Assembly: GCA_910574455.1 (NCBI GenBank)
Contig: CAJSYZ010000012.1
Coordinates: 675,317-739,316, forward strand
Length of the DNA: 64,000 nucleotides
Source: Trichaptum fuscoviolaceum
Lineage: Eukaryota > Basidiomycota > Agaricomycetes > Hymenochaetales > Trichaptaceae
Direction of reading: 5' to 3'
The position numbers and the translations under genes are program-made. The notes beneath the pieces are model-generated. The model saw nothing but the letters and a program-made list of their open reading frames with translations, ran no database searches and had not been told where the DNA came from. Of the stretch, positions 12,451-24,275 are shown one piece after another. Each line of letters starts with the position of its first letter. The stretch's first letter is position 1.

Positions 12451-14021
12451 TATTCGCCTTTTGTCTTATACTTTACTGTTTTGCTTGGATTCTGTTCGTT
12501 ATTTGCACCACTCGCTATCGGGTGACTTTTTGGCGATAATTTGTTCTCATATGGGGAAAGTACGAAAAGATTGTGAGTGTTTTGTTAGCTATTGTACTTG
12601 GTCTTTGTCATTCTTTCGCAGCTTCATTTTTACCAGGATCACTTGCGACGGATTAGCATCTGGTGTATTGGTAACGCCAACATTGTGATGCTCAATATTT
12701 GGCTTGTCTTTGCGCTGCTCGGGCTCCCTTTTGTTCTACCAGATACTCCGTGGTCTTGACTGCCATTCCAGCACCATGCTTTCTGGCACCTCACTACATT
12801 CTCTAGGTCCGATGAGACGAAACCCACCATAAGCCTTAATTATCTCGTGGTGATCTTGGTCTTCTTTCTGGGTCATCACCTCCGGCGACTAATTGGAATT
12901 GTATCAACTATGAGTTCTTCTTTCCGTCTGCGCAGTGATTGCTTCAATGTCATCCACATCAGCTTCATACTTCTCGTAAATTGCGAACCTGGGCGACGGA
13001 AATGCTTCCGTTAGCTCTGCACCTTAAGAGAATCTGGGCGACCAGGCAATGTAGGATGATGATTCAGAAGACGATCCGTCAAGGAGAAGGCAGAAGGTTA
13101 AAGCTCTGACAGACCACGTTTCTCATAAGCTGTCGGAGACAGATCCTGAATCTCTTGAGTATTCTACTAGTTCACTATTCCTCATATGGTTTGCCTGATC
13201 TTAATCTCGAAAAGGAGTGTACTTATCTTCTTTCAAAGCTGCCGGTTCTCTTCTCGAAGCTCCTTTTTTCCGGGTGTACGTGTTTTTCAAATTTGATTCC
13301 ATCGTACTGTACGTATGAATAGCTTGAGCTCAAAGAGTATTAAAACTTTCTCATAGCGCCGCGGTACCCATATGCAGTAGCTGGCTCTGTTGTTTCTCAC
13401 TGGCACACGACGTATGCCTTGTTTCCTCGCTATCGCAACTTTAACGCGCCTCCTGACGCGCCATGGTCACGTGAGACTGTCTAAGACCCTTTCAGAAAGG
13501 CCGCATTCCAAACTGACCTGAAGGTGAAACAAGTCCAGGGCTGGATAGCTTCTAACTGCTGAGTTGAAACCTGAACAGCTTTACTTTGAGGTGTCAGAAC
13601 TATCTTCTCCTTGACTTCTTTCTAACCATTTGATATTACGTGCTCAAGACGTCGAACACTTGCCTTTTTAAGGACAGCGATAAGTGTATGTTGAAATCAT
13701 TCCAACGTTGCAGTCAACCACCACGCTCATTTGCAACACTTCCATCTTGTCGAATAGCTTCGGACATCGACTGTCGATATTACTCACTAGAGTGCCACCT
13801 TACTCTGACTCGGCCACTGCTTTCTCACAGAGACCCCAATTAGTCGCTTACTGACAACGGACGCCAGGCTAAAGGCAGGCAGGCAAGCAGTTCAACCACC
13901 CCCGACACCGGCTTTGTCTTCCCCTTATCTACAACATAACTTTGACTATCGTGCTGCTACGCTTGATTCAAGTACTTGAAAGCGTGTTCTTTGCTTGTGG
14001 AGCGTTTACCGTTGGGCAGCC
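12451..14021. other. Intergenic between GLE1 and MO25
   Basis: Short frames only and no family features. AT-rich near GLE1. The last 200 bp are probably the MO25 promoter and 5' UTR. A GGCAGGCAGGCAAGCAG run near 13876 is a simple repeat. Confidence 0.5.
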
Positions 14022-15232
14022 ATGAACTTCTTCAAGACGAAGCAGCGTACTCCTACGGACATCGTTCGTGCGCTGAGGGACGCGATTCCTCGATTAGAGT
14101 CGAGCGCACCGGGCAGTGAAGCACGTAGAAAGGTATGTGACGCCTTGCCTTTGAGCGAGATCGTCGTTGCTCACGGCGCTTAACAGGCGAACGAGGATGT
14201 TTCGAAGTACCTGCAGCAAATCAAGGCCATCCTAATCGGCGACGGGGACCCCTTGCCAGAGCTCGTCGCGCAGCTCGCACAGGAGACGTACTCATCGGAT
14301 CTACTTTTTCTGCTCGTGCGGCACCTGTCGCGCTTGGAGTTCGAGTCGCGGAAGGACGTCGTGTCGCTCTTCAACCACCTCCTGCGCCGGCAGATCGGCG
14401 CGCGCTGGCCAACGGTGGAGTATCTGTCTGGGAAGCAGGATGTTATCTTTGAGGTGCTGCGTGGATACGAGGACGAGGAGATCGCGTTGAACACGGGCAT
14501 GATCTTGAGGGACATGTTGAAGCACGAGCCATTGGCGAAGATTCTGTTGTATTCTGAACAGTGAGTTCTGCAGATTGTCTTTCAGTTCTGCATCCTCATT
14601 GCATTACAGATTCTACATGTTCCCGCACTACATCGAGACTACGACTTTCGGCATTTCCTGCGACGCGTACACAAATCTGAAGGAGACGCTCACAAAGCAT
14701 AAGCCGATGGTGGCGGAGTTCTTGGAGAAGAACTACGACAGGGTAAGCGTATTTCCCCTGCCGCAGCTGTCCAGACAAGAGACTTAGCACATTTCGTCAC
14801 AGTTCTTCTCATCGTTCACAACTCTCCTCCTGTCAACGAACTACGTCACGAAGCGGCAGTCGCTCAAGCTGCTCGGCGAGATCCTGCTCGACCGCGCCAA
14901 CTTCAACGTCATGACGCGGTACATCGCGAACGAGGCGAACCTGAAGATGATGATGAACATGCTCCGCGACAAGAGCCGCAACATCCAGTTCGAGGCATTC
15001 CACGTCTTCAAGGTCTTTGTTGCGAACCCCAAGAAGCCCCCGCAGATCGAGGCCATTATCCGCCGCAACAAGGAGAAGCTCCTCGTCTTCTTGCGCGAGT
15101 TCCACAACGACAAGGAGGACGAGCAGTTCACGGTATGCATCTGCTATGCTTGATACATATTCGATCGTGATGTTGACTAAATTTCGGCAGGACGAGAAGC
15201 AGTTCTTGATCGTGCAGATCCAGAACTTGTAG
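14022..15232 (+). CDS. MO25/Hym1 family scaffold (Cab39-like)
   Basis: MO25 proteins are helical-repeat scaffolds that stabilise and activate germinal-centre kinases; in fungi (Hym1, hymA, Pmo25) they act in the RAM/MOR morphogenesis network. Exons 14022-14132, 14187-14560, 14610-14742, 14803-15132 and 15191-15232 join in phase to 329 aa, close to the usual ~340. Family landmarks are the MNFFK start, YFxxFPHYIE-like [10 protein letters not shown], the [19 protein letters not shown] helix, [20 protein letters not shown] and the C-terminal [14 protein letters not shown]. The gene is complete and more GC-rich than the flanking repeat DNA. It probably supports cell polarity and septation. Confidence 0.96.
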
Positions 15233-15846
15233 CCCGTGCGGCTTTGTAACGACATGACACGATGTCTATGATATCCACTGTACTTCTGTATCACCATCCC
15301 ATCCATTGGTTCTGGCACATCAATGTTTCCACATCCATCTTTGCGCAATGTCTTCCATTTCATTTGCTTTGGTCGTCCCCAGTTCCGCGAACATTACTTC
15401 TCCGTTCGTATTATCCCTCCACCCTTGCTTTGCCCGTTTGTATGATTATCGCACCCCTTGTCCAAGTAGTCAAGACTTGAGTTGTATTGTTCCATACCGG
15501 TCTTGAAATGCAATCTCCCTGAATCTTAATGCTACTTCAGGAAAGATTGTTATCTCCCCGCACGGCTTTGTGGCCCACCACAGCTACCATAGAAAAGTCA
15601 AAGGCCGGCAAAAAACAATAACAAAAATAGCTTCGAACAAGCTTTACAATATGGATTCCAGATTGACAGTAAACTCCATCCAGCACTGCGAAATATCTAT
15701 AAACCAATGAGCAAGTGGAGACAAATTTCAACTGAGAAAGTTACCCTTGATACGAAAAGGAGCGAGCAGTACGTAGAAGATCCGTTTCAGCATGCAGGCA
15801 GAAAAGACGCGTTGCAATAAATAAAAAATACCGACGTTCGTTCATT
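15233..15846. other. 3' flank of MO25 and spacer before the tRNA
   Basis: No gene recognised. Pyrimidine-rich sequence after the MO25 stop is probably its 3' UTR. Confidence 0.5.
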
Positions 15847-15945
15847 TCCCCGACCGGGAGTCGAACCCGGGCCGCTTCGGTGCTTACGTAAACAACTATT
15901 ATGTCACGTGAAAGCGAAGTATCCTAGCCGTTGGACCATCGAGGA
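15847..15945 (-). tRNA. tRNA-Glu (TTC anticodon) with a 28-nt intron
   Basis: Read on the minus strand, the acceptor arms TCCTCGA and TCGGGGA pair (one G-U). The D arm contains GTCCAACGGCTAGGA. The anticodon stem CTTCG/CGAAG encloses C-T-TTC-A, and the T arm is CCGGG-TTCGACT-CCCGG. The mature tRNA would be 71 nt before CCA. A 28-nt intron (15881-15908) sits at the canonical site one base 3' of the anticodon (15910-15912). Confidence 0.95.
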
Positions 15946-16368
15946 TATATTAGAACATAAACACTTTAAAGATATCAAATTAACCAACTCGCCATTTTCA
16001 AACGGAAGATATGGAGCGGCACAGGGAAGACGATGGATTAAAAGTTGCAAGATGGAGAATCGTTCTGACTTCCCTGTAATCACTTGTCTCATCTTTCGGA
16101 CATTCCGTTCTAGTATATCTTTTCGGCTGCGTTCTTGCCACGACTCGGATTTTGTCTTGAAGGCGACGTTTTCCGCCCTTTATGATTAAGAGTCCATCAC
16201 GATGGTGCTATATACAAGTATTAGTTCAATGATGCTGTCTACTCAATGTCCTTGGCGGTATATAGTATTATTGTCTTAAATTAAAGTCGAGGGGAATGGG
16301 CCCGCACAGGGGTATATTTTGCCTAAAGGTATATAGTGTTAGTGGTGAGCTGCTCAGAGGCCAAATTC
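15946..16368. other. Spacer between tRNA-Glu and GNA1
   Basis: No gene recognised. It contains the tRNA upstream region (minus strand) and the GNA1 3' flank, with AT-rich stretches around 16200-16330. Confidence 0.5.
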
Positions 16369-16986
16369 TTAACGCACCATCTCGTTCTCCTTCTTCTCAT
16401 AGCCACACTTCACATAGAATGCTGAGACGAATGCATTAGTGAGGGAGCTGGCAGGAATGTTTAGAGGACTAACGAATATTAGAGTCACTGCAGTTCAAGA
16501 TGGTCTTATAGCACCCGCTGTTCTCGCTGATCCCAGTCAGAGCTTGGATGATGCGCAAGCCGATCTTCTTCCCTTGGACATTCTTGTCGACCGCGATGTC
16601 CTCGATGTGTCCGACGCTCCCGAGTCCGCGCAGGAACTTGCGCTCAATGAAGACACAACCGACGCCGACGATCCTGTCCGTGTTGCGGTCGACTACGACG
16701 AGTGTGTAGTAGGTGTTCGGGCAGTGCTTTTGTTGGTGGAATTGCGCAACCCAGGCCTCTTCGCCGGGGTCTGTGACCACGGTCAGCACAGACAGGACCT
16801 GCAGGTGCCCACGTCGGTAGTCTGTTGATGCCAATGGACGAATCTGCGACGCAAGTCAATGGCGAGGCCATACAAAAAAGCGAGCGAACTGACATGTAAG
16901 TCGGCGTGAAGCGCGTCCTTCACCTCTTGCGGAATGAGGGCAGCAGGGAAGAGCAGCTCGAGCTCTGAGTCCGCTGTGAATGGCAT
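16369..16986 (-). CDS. GNA1: Glucosamine 6-phosphate N-acetyltransferase
   Basis: Transfers acetyl from acetyl-CoA to glucosamine-6-phosphate, giving GlcNAc-6-P for UDP-GlcNAc, and so feeds chitin, N-glycans and GPI anchors. Exons 16986-16894, 16843-16474 and 16421-16369 join in phase to 171 aa (yeast Gna1 is 159). GNAT motifs are visible: RPLASTDYRRGHLQVL near the N-terminus, the core strand GHIEDIAVDKNVQGKKIG with the pyrophosphate loop, then CYKTILNCSDSNIPFY split by the last intron, and the end CGYEKKENEMVR. The Cys-Gly in the last exon and the FY pair match the family. Single copy here and probably essential. Confidence 0.95.
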
Positions 16987-17734
16987 GTTTTTAGATAGAA
17001 ATGGGTATTAGGAGCAAGATGCGGGTATTCAAGAGAAGTCTAGAGAGTGAAGTGGAGGTCAAGCTTGCCTGTTATAGCAACTGACGCGTTTTGGCATAGC
17101 CACCAGTCGCGCACCGCATTCCCACTGATGACCGTGCGCGCCGACTCACAAATGACAGTGAGCGCATCGCATTGGAGGATTGCCTGGAGGCAGTGTCGGC
17201 AATATTTCTCGAATTTGATGGTCCTTGATATTCTCTGCCACTGGTCTCGAAACGGCTTGCGAGCGTGCCAAATCCAGGCAAATTTGTTTGTCAGTTCTTG
17301 AGGTCAAACTCTCTCCCTTTCAATATGCTGATTTCTTATTCATTTTCGCGCGAATTAAGGATTCAGGCTCTAGCACTGGTATAGTATAACATGCACCTTT
17401 TATGATGGAAAGACCCGGAGCGAGAAACGCACCAAAGGTGCAGCAAATCTGGGTTAATAAGAAGCTTGCCCTAAAGAGTCAAGATGATAGCCCACCAACC
17501 AAATCTGCATCTGCTCTTTTACTCTTACACCTCGAGAGCCTCTGCAAGTTTAGTATTGCTCAATCTCCGAATCTATGGAGAACATCTGGGTCTACTGCGT
17601 CTGACGAGTCATACTGCTGTTCCCGCAACTTCGCCTCCATTCGCCGGATTTGTGTCTTCGCTGAAAGGCTCCTGAGGACAGACAAACGCGGCTTGCGTCT
17701 TGATTTGTCTTGGACGAGGTTGAGATCTTGAACA
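16987..17734. other. Spacer between GNA1 and the next gene
   Basis: Upstream region of GNA1 on the minus strand. A basic minus-strand frame at 17560-17772 (DKSRRKPRLSVLRSL) and an overlapping plus frame at 17402-17731 are both possible but unsupported by family or splice evidence. Confidence 0.4.
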
Positions 17735-19989
17735 ATGCGTACTAGAAGACAATTATATAGTGGATCCACCACCGCCGAGACTCAGGAAGTTGATCGTCTA
17801 TCTCCTATCCATGTTATGGGCCTTGAGATTCTCCACATACATAAATGGCGAAGTAGCCGTGCTCAATGTGACTCGCGATCGTCGTAGACTCAGACGTTGC
17901 CTATTCTGTGCTCTAGTGAGCCGTGTCCTCCTAATGTTGCAAATACCAGGAGGTATAATTGCGATGAAGTTCGTGGACTCTACCGGTTCTCCCTCTCTGC
18001 AATCCCTTCTCTTCAAGTCATCGCCGAATCTCCCAGTATCCACTAACTAAATGTATGCTGCAATACCTTAGCATGAAGAAGATATTTGCAAGTCTTCCTC
18101 GGAAGAAATGTATATCTACATGCACGGACGATTGTATGTCCGATTATCCCATCGGAGCCGACAAATGGTCCTTTTGCACAAGTACGACGGACACCACGGA
18201 CGATATCCCGGGAACTGGACGGATCATTGATAAATATTTTTATCAGCCCGTAGGAAGGAGGATTGAAAGGTGGATAATGAATATAAAGACAGACTGGAAC
18301 AATTCTGGAAAGATGGCTGGCACAATCCTAAAGCTATGGGGGAAACCTCGACCTCTATCAGACTATCCAGTCATCCAGTTCGACAAAAACAGTTTCAGCA
18401 TGTATAGCTTGGCATCGTATATGTCGGAGAACGAAGGAAAAGATAGGGACAGGGTACGAAACTTGCTTTCTAGATTAGTTGCACATATCTGGTGAGTTGT
18501 TGTTGTTGGCTTGCATTGTTAAGAAATGTCTGACCACAAACTCCGTTTTTAGTACTGCCAACACTTACCAGAGACTGATGGCACTCACTCACATATTCCA
18601 TTTAACCACGGAAGACGCATGCCTGAATGCATATATCTACAAGATAATAGAGTCTCGGAAAATATTCAGCAGTTTACGCTGTTGCCTAAATGAAAGGGGC
18701 CACTGTGGCAGCTTACCGGATGTTTATTCATATGCCTTGAATGCACTGGCTCTTGAAGCAACGAAGGAGGGACGCGAGGACGTAAATCATCGCGAGAATG
18801 AGGCCAATCTCGACCGAGAATTGACAGACAAATTGATTCATATTATTATCGATTATAGGTAATCGTACTAGCCCTTTGCATTTTAGCTGTGCCTAACAAT
18901 CCGACAGGACCGAGAATCTCTCCCCTCTCCTTGCTATCATCAATCTTCTTCTTCTATTGACTAAAGCTGTCTGTTGGTTATCAATGGTGAATGATGAAGA
19001 GAACAATATTAGCTATTGTGCATTGATCAACGTTTTGCAAGCAACATATCATCTGGCAGGCGCAACTTGCTGCCTGTTGTTTCGATCGCAACGCTACACG
19101 GAGAATAACAACGAAATAATTGACTTCCACAGAACTTTGCACCGCTCGCTCATCAATTATTGCGATACTTTAATGTCAAGACTCATCAGCAGTCTCTGTC
19201 AGTGGGCCGAAAGATGCTCTTTATATCCTGGATTTCTACGGGAAAGCATACAAATTCTCATCTTATTGCAAGGGTGTGTGATAATTCTAATGTATTGAAA
19301 TAGCTAACCACTCACCAGGTGCTATCATTCTTAGGTTTCAAGTTAGCCTAATACTCCCAAATACTGCCTTCGAAGCTGAGGTAGTAGCTAGTGAGCTATT
19401 GTTCCCGGTGACACAGCTAGGAGGTACGGAGGAGAGCAGGCAGTCGATAAAGCTGTTATGGGAGGCGGGGGTAGATCGTGCTCGTAGGTCCACAGGATCA
19501 CTAGTCGAGATTCAAATGGAAGCAGAAGCAATGAGCAAAGAGCTCGAGGGCAGAGAAACTCGACCTATACTCTTGCCCAACGAGAAAAAGACATGCAGCT
19601 GTGAGGAGTCATTCACCCAGGCTCCTGGGCAAATCGATGATAAGGCCAGCCTTCTCCAGGACGGTGAGATGTCATACGCAAGAGAGCCGAAATTTGGCTC
19701 CGAAAGCGACTTGGAGGAGTGTGTCGAGTATTCTGCTAGTCATCCAGAGGATATGTCATTTACGATAGGACTTGTGGTTGGCCTAAACCTATCAAGGAAG
19801 AAAGTCTCTTCGGCGGATGATTTACAATTGGCTGTGGATTCGAATTTTCTTTCGACGCTATCGGAGACCACGGAGAGCTTGGACAGCAAGTGCGGGAGCA
19901 GCTTTCGTTTGGACGCCGGATGTGCCAGGCAAGAGACACACAGAGAAATTTCTCGCGCAGATATCATTTCCATATGTTCCCTAGATTAG
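17735..19989 (+). CDS. Uncharacterised multi-exon protein
   Basis: Not recognised. The 3' half splices cleanly: an exon ending at 18491, then 18553-18858, 18908-19273 and 19335-19989, all in phase, with conventional donors. The 5' part (17735-17880, 17917-18016, then from 18072) is less certain; its first intron would be only 36 bp and the frame change near 18167-18247 can be resolved in more than one way. The predicted protein has a hydrophobic helical middle (NLSPLLAIINLLLLL, about 18925-18960), a Cys-rich stretch (AGATCCLLF) and an acidic, Ser-rich C-terminal tail of about 200 residues. Helical repeats are possible. No catalytic motif seen. Confidence 0.6.
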
Positions 19990-20255
19990 ATTCTCTCATG
20001 TCGGAGAGTATCAACCGTATGGAATAATAGAGTTGACCAGCAAAGTTGAGGAACAGAGAAGCCCCAGGTTCCCATGACATGCAGTAAAGGAGGTCGTTTG
20101 TTCCTAGTTGTATGCTGATCTGGAATCATTCTCCTGGCCATTATCTTTCATAAATTCCGAGACTGTAACACAACATGAACTACAAGTGATTACAATGAGC
20201 AAATAATTAAATTACAACAGAGACAAATGCAATACTGTCATAGATACCACTCCGT

Positions 20256-21283
20256 CTATACACCACGTTCACAAACCATGACAGGCCATGATACAGCCTC
20301 CCCTCGGTACATAATCTCGCTTACATAGACAGTGTGAAAGCCGTAACGCGCGTAAAGAGGTTCCCCAGCTGGTGATGCCTCGAGGAAGACTTGCACTGGC
20401 CGGCTCTTAGATTTCATTTCATTTGTTGCTGGATCCGGGAGAGAATTCTCGTGAACAGCAGGCTCGCTGCCGGACGGTGCTTGTGAAGATGATGTGGTAT
20501 GCAGATTTGTTTGGTGGATACTTGAAGGAGGTTTCGAGATTATTGGGTATTTCACGGCGAGAGGATCAGCTGCATCTGCTAGTGCCAAGCAGTGGCGTAA
20601 CAACGCACCACCAACACCTGCCCGTTGATACGCTGGATGCACAAGCAGGTGCTCGCTATACACATAGTTTAGCAAGTTTACTCAGAAAAACCTTTTGAAT
20701 GAACGCACAGAATCCAATCTTCTTCTCCAACTAATTCCTTCCTAACTCTTTCCATTTCGCCTTTAAGAATAGCCAAGAGAGCCTTGTCGGCTCCATCTAC
20801 CTCACCACCCAAGAACTTCTCCTTCACTCTGCTCACAGTAGGCAGGACATAATCTCCGAGCAAACGTGAGGAAAGGGTGCGACGCGCTAGGAGTTCCTGG
20901 TGAATTTGTTGAGGCGGTTTAATCCTCGCCATCGCCACTGGAACAGCACCCTTGCCTCCAACCGACTTCCCCTCCGAATCCACTTCCTCAGCCATGGCCA
21001 TCAGCACAATCTTTCCCTCCCTCAAGGTCTGCTCCCGAATCCGTATTGTGTGCTGGTAGTCTGGCCAGTATCGCGGGTGCACGCCTGACCGAAACAAGGC
21101 CGGCCTCATAGGCGAAATAAGAGGAATGAACGAGCCGTTTTGGTCAACACCTGAGAAAGCAAGAAGCTCGGCGGTCACTAGGTCTGGTAGAGCATCGGGG
21201 GTGACTGGCGAGATAGTGATCCTATACTCCTTGCGCGACGAAGAGTCGATGGGTGCCTCATCGGCGACAGATGGGTTGGCCAT
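20256..21283 (-). CDS. GNAT-family N-acetyltransferase
   Basis: Exons 21283-20709 and 20655-20256 join in phase to 324 aa; the 53-bp intron lies just before the core acetyl-CoA site. The N-terminal half (ITISPVTPDALPDLVTAELLAF) has the layout of fungal GNAT proteins that take small molecules or unknown substrates. The acetyl-CoA motif is HPAYQRAGVGGALLR, with the R-x-x-G-x-G loop. The C-terminal motif is PLYARYGFHTVYVSE. An insert rich in Ser/Pro/Thr separates the two motifs. The start is the ATG of MANPSVADEA, since nothing upstream in frame begins with ATG. Substrate unknown. Confidence 0.87.
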
Positions 21284-22062
21284 ATTGTATACCAAATTCA
21301 ACCCTCCAATGTCGACGAATGTTCGGCGAGTAAGTGAGAGGTTATTTGGACTTTGATGTTGGTTGCATAGGATATCGCTGGTGCTTGGTTATAAAGCAAT
21401 ATTGACTCGTGCTGCGGCTGCGCAAAGCAGCGTGCTCGGGTGTCTGACGCTACCGATGGGGTCGGTGTCACGGCCATTTGTGCGGCTATTTGCATTCTTT
21501 GCACAATGTGAACCCACTCGACTCACAGGATTGTCTCAGAGGATATGATTGTGAACAAAGTGGAAGGACGGAATGAGTAGTAATAGTACTAGAAGCGCGC
21601 GCAAATTTAGAAACTGAAGTTGCTTCCGACATTTCGTATCATCTTACTTTGTAAAGCAAACCTAGTAAGTTACAGTATCTCTGCTCTTACTTCAATGAAA
21701 CAAATGACAGCAACCAACAAATCGACTTTACCTTCGTCGAGTGAAAGACGGTATATCTTCGTATGTGGGTCCAGTCGCTTCGCTTCAACTTGATTTACGA
21801 GTTTAGCTTGTGCTATAATTTGTTACCTACACACTACAGTCAAAAAGCTCATGGAAATACATACTGCTTGTGGAAAAATGCTAGGAGGTAAAGACATGCG
21901 ACGGTATATGATATGATAAAAAGAGTGAAGAAAGAGCAGTAGCGGGGAAGCAATGCGATAAAGTAACCTAATTACAGAAGAGGTCAGGACGCAGCATGAC
22001 TAGAAGGATTAAAACAAAGTAACATTCAAGATTGGAAGGATAGGATAGTGTCATAATCAGAC
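21284..22062. other. Upstream of the GNAT gene and 3' flank of the RING gene
   Basis: No gene recognised. GC-rich near 21300-21550 and AT-rich with simple runs towards 22060. Confidence 0.5.
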
Positions 22063-24275
22063 TTAATCTGAATCTTGGTAGTCCCATGCACCACCACGTG
22101 GCATGACTTGTGAAAATCGGAGTGCAGATGGTGGCACAAACGTTTGTGTCACAGGGAGCGACAATAATGAAGTCGAGGAAGTCGAGGAGTTTGAGCTTGC
22201 CTGAGACGCAGGCGAGCCGTCCCGCGAGCCTGCCTGTAGTGCAGCAGCGGCGCTCGCACTAGACACCGACCCGCGGCGAGGAAGTGTCGCGTGAACTCCT
22301 ACGCGATTCTCTTGAGGCGATGCGGGTGTTCTTGACGTATTGTAAAGGGAATGCATGTGAGGCAGAACAGGACGCTTCTCTGGCAGTTTCTGCTGCCCAG
22401 AGGGAGGTTGTGACGCAGAAGTCTGCACGAAAGCGTCGGAGAGTGCCCTTGGCGTCGGCACCGATGACTTCGGCAAGGGTACATCAGACGTAGGCAAAGT
22501 CGCAGGACGCGATTGATGCAAGCTGCTGCTTCGTGCTAATGGTGGTCGGGCAAATGATGACGCCCCGTCCTTGCTTGTTTGAGGGACACTCAGTGAGTTT
22601 GAGAGAGGATAAGGCGCAGGCTTCTCGAGCAAGTGATAAAGACGGAGGACCTCTGGCGTTGGATCGGCATTGGGCGAAGACGATTCACCAGTCGTTGTTG
22701 CCCTAGCACGGACTTCCTTGTTATCAGAGGATGGACGCAACGGGGATTCGTAGCTGCTGGGCGCAGAGAGCGAGACTTCCGGCTGTTTGTCTTTCGCCAG
22801 CCTCGGTACCTCTCCAGACTGCGAGCGAGAATGAATGGAGCCACTCCTATTTCGGGCGGCCCCGACAGCGGGAATAGGTAAGAATCTACCGGCTGGCGTA
22901 TTCGCCGTCGTAACATTCTCGGATGCGCGAGAAAGGCTGCTAGAGGACGATCCGGGTCTGCTGCGATCGCCACACCATGCCTTATCCTGATCAAGTATCG
23001 ACTTGAAGGGCAGCTCGGGAGACTTCTCCCTCTGTTTCTGCAGAGATAGATCGTCAGAGGCGAACATCTTCTCATCCGATAGGACGCTGAGTACGGGATC
23101 CGGAGAAATGCGAAACATGGTATTGACAAAGAAATCGTCCTTCACTGAGAAGTCGAGATCTTTCCCCATTATTGGCATTCTCAACTTCTCATTACGTATG
23201 CTTCTGCTCTTTTCTTCTCCTAACATGAAATACGTAGGCTCTGGCATCTTAGTCGGTGGGGAGGGCATGCCATAATACCCCCTTGGAGAGAAACGGAGGT
23301 CATCCAACTGTTCTCGAAGTAATCGACTTTCCTCGACGATGTAGTCGTACTGAACGATATATTAGATGACAGGCATTGCTTTATAGGGAATTTATAACTA
23401 ACCTTCCTGAATAATCCATGAGGCAAGTGAAACAAAGTTTGTCAGTAAAGTAAAGAGGAAGAGAGTGAGTGCAGTCAACTCACTTCTGCCATTCCGAATC
23501 CTCGAATCGCAGACGCTCTTGTAGCCTTTCTTGTGCCTCTGAAGCAAGCTTTTGATCGAGAGCGCGACTCCGCTGCAGATCTTGGTATTTCCTCTCCCAG
23601 TCTTGGATGGTCTGTCTCTCCCGGTTACTCTCATTCTTGAGACGCTGTACAGTGGTCTCGAGGTCGCGGCGGTCCTTCTGTAGCCTCGTAAGACGATTCA
23701 GTAAAAGAAAAGATGATCTGAGTGTCGAATGCTAGATTGATGTCAGTAAGTTTCTTAATTCATTTTTAAAAGAATAAAGACTGTCGTACATTCTCAGGGG
23801 GCTGGGTGGATAAAAAATGACGAAGATCCACGAGTAGTTCGTGAACCTGGCTTTCTCTGACCCCGTCTGTAAGAATACTAGCGAAGACTACGTCTGTGAT
23901 GCTTTGCTGAAGCCGTTCTGCTGTCGGAGCTTCGTAAAGACCTAAGGTATTGACACGCAGTTCGAGCGCACGAGTGTTCTCGGGAGGAGGTGATACTCGA
24001 GATGGATTGAGAGAAAGGTCATTTCTATCGAGATGTAGCCTTCGAATGTCAGACTCCTCGAAGGATAGACGGCACAGAGGGCAAGAACGGCTTCGCAAGT
24101 TACGAAGGCAGCTGCAGGAGGAGTAAGCACATTGCACCACGAGGATCACAGCACACGATACGCACTTCAAACAAAAGACATGCCCGCAAGTGATGGAATG
24201 GGGAACGTTCTCTGAGTCAGCGGTGTATCCATCGAGACAGACGTCACACGTGGAAGCAGAATGTACGACCAGCAT
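22063..24275 (-). CDS. RING-finger, coiled-coil protein (putative E3 ubiquitin ligase)
   Basis: Exons 24275-24166, 24111-23790, 23731-23484, 23406-23403 and 23349-22063 join in phase to 656 aa. A C3HC4 RING lies at residues 10-50: C10-x2-C13, C30-x-H32, C35-x2-C38, C47-x2-C50. The first intron falls inside it; retaining that intron would destroy the finger. A helical region follows, then a coiled coil of about 80 residues (RLQKDRRDLETTVQRLKNE). The remaining ~430 residues are Ser/Pro-rich and probably disordered. The fourth exon is only 4 nt (GAAG), the one solution found that keeps frame between EWQK and YDYIVEE. Likely an E3 ligase; substrate unknown. Confidence 0.85.

Noticed and set aside
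17560..17772. Small basic minus-strand gene
   Set aside because: Protein-like composition but no splice partner, family or upstream signals; overlaps an equally open plus frame.
22590..23129. 179-codon Arg/Ser-rich minus frame inside the RING gene
   Set aside because: Overlaps the well-supported last exon in another frame.
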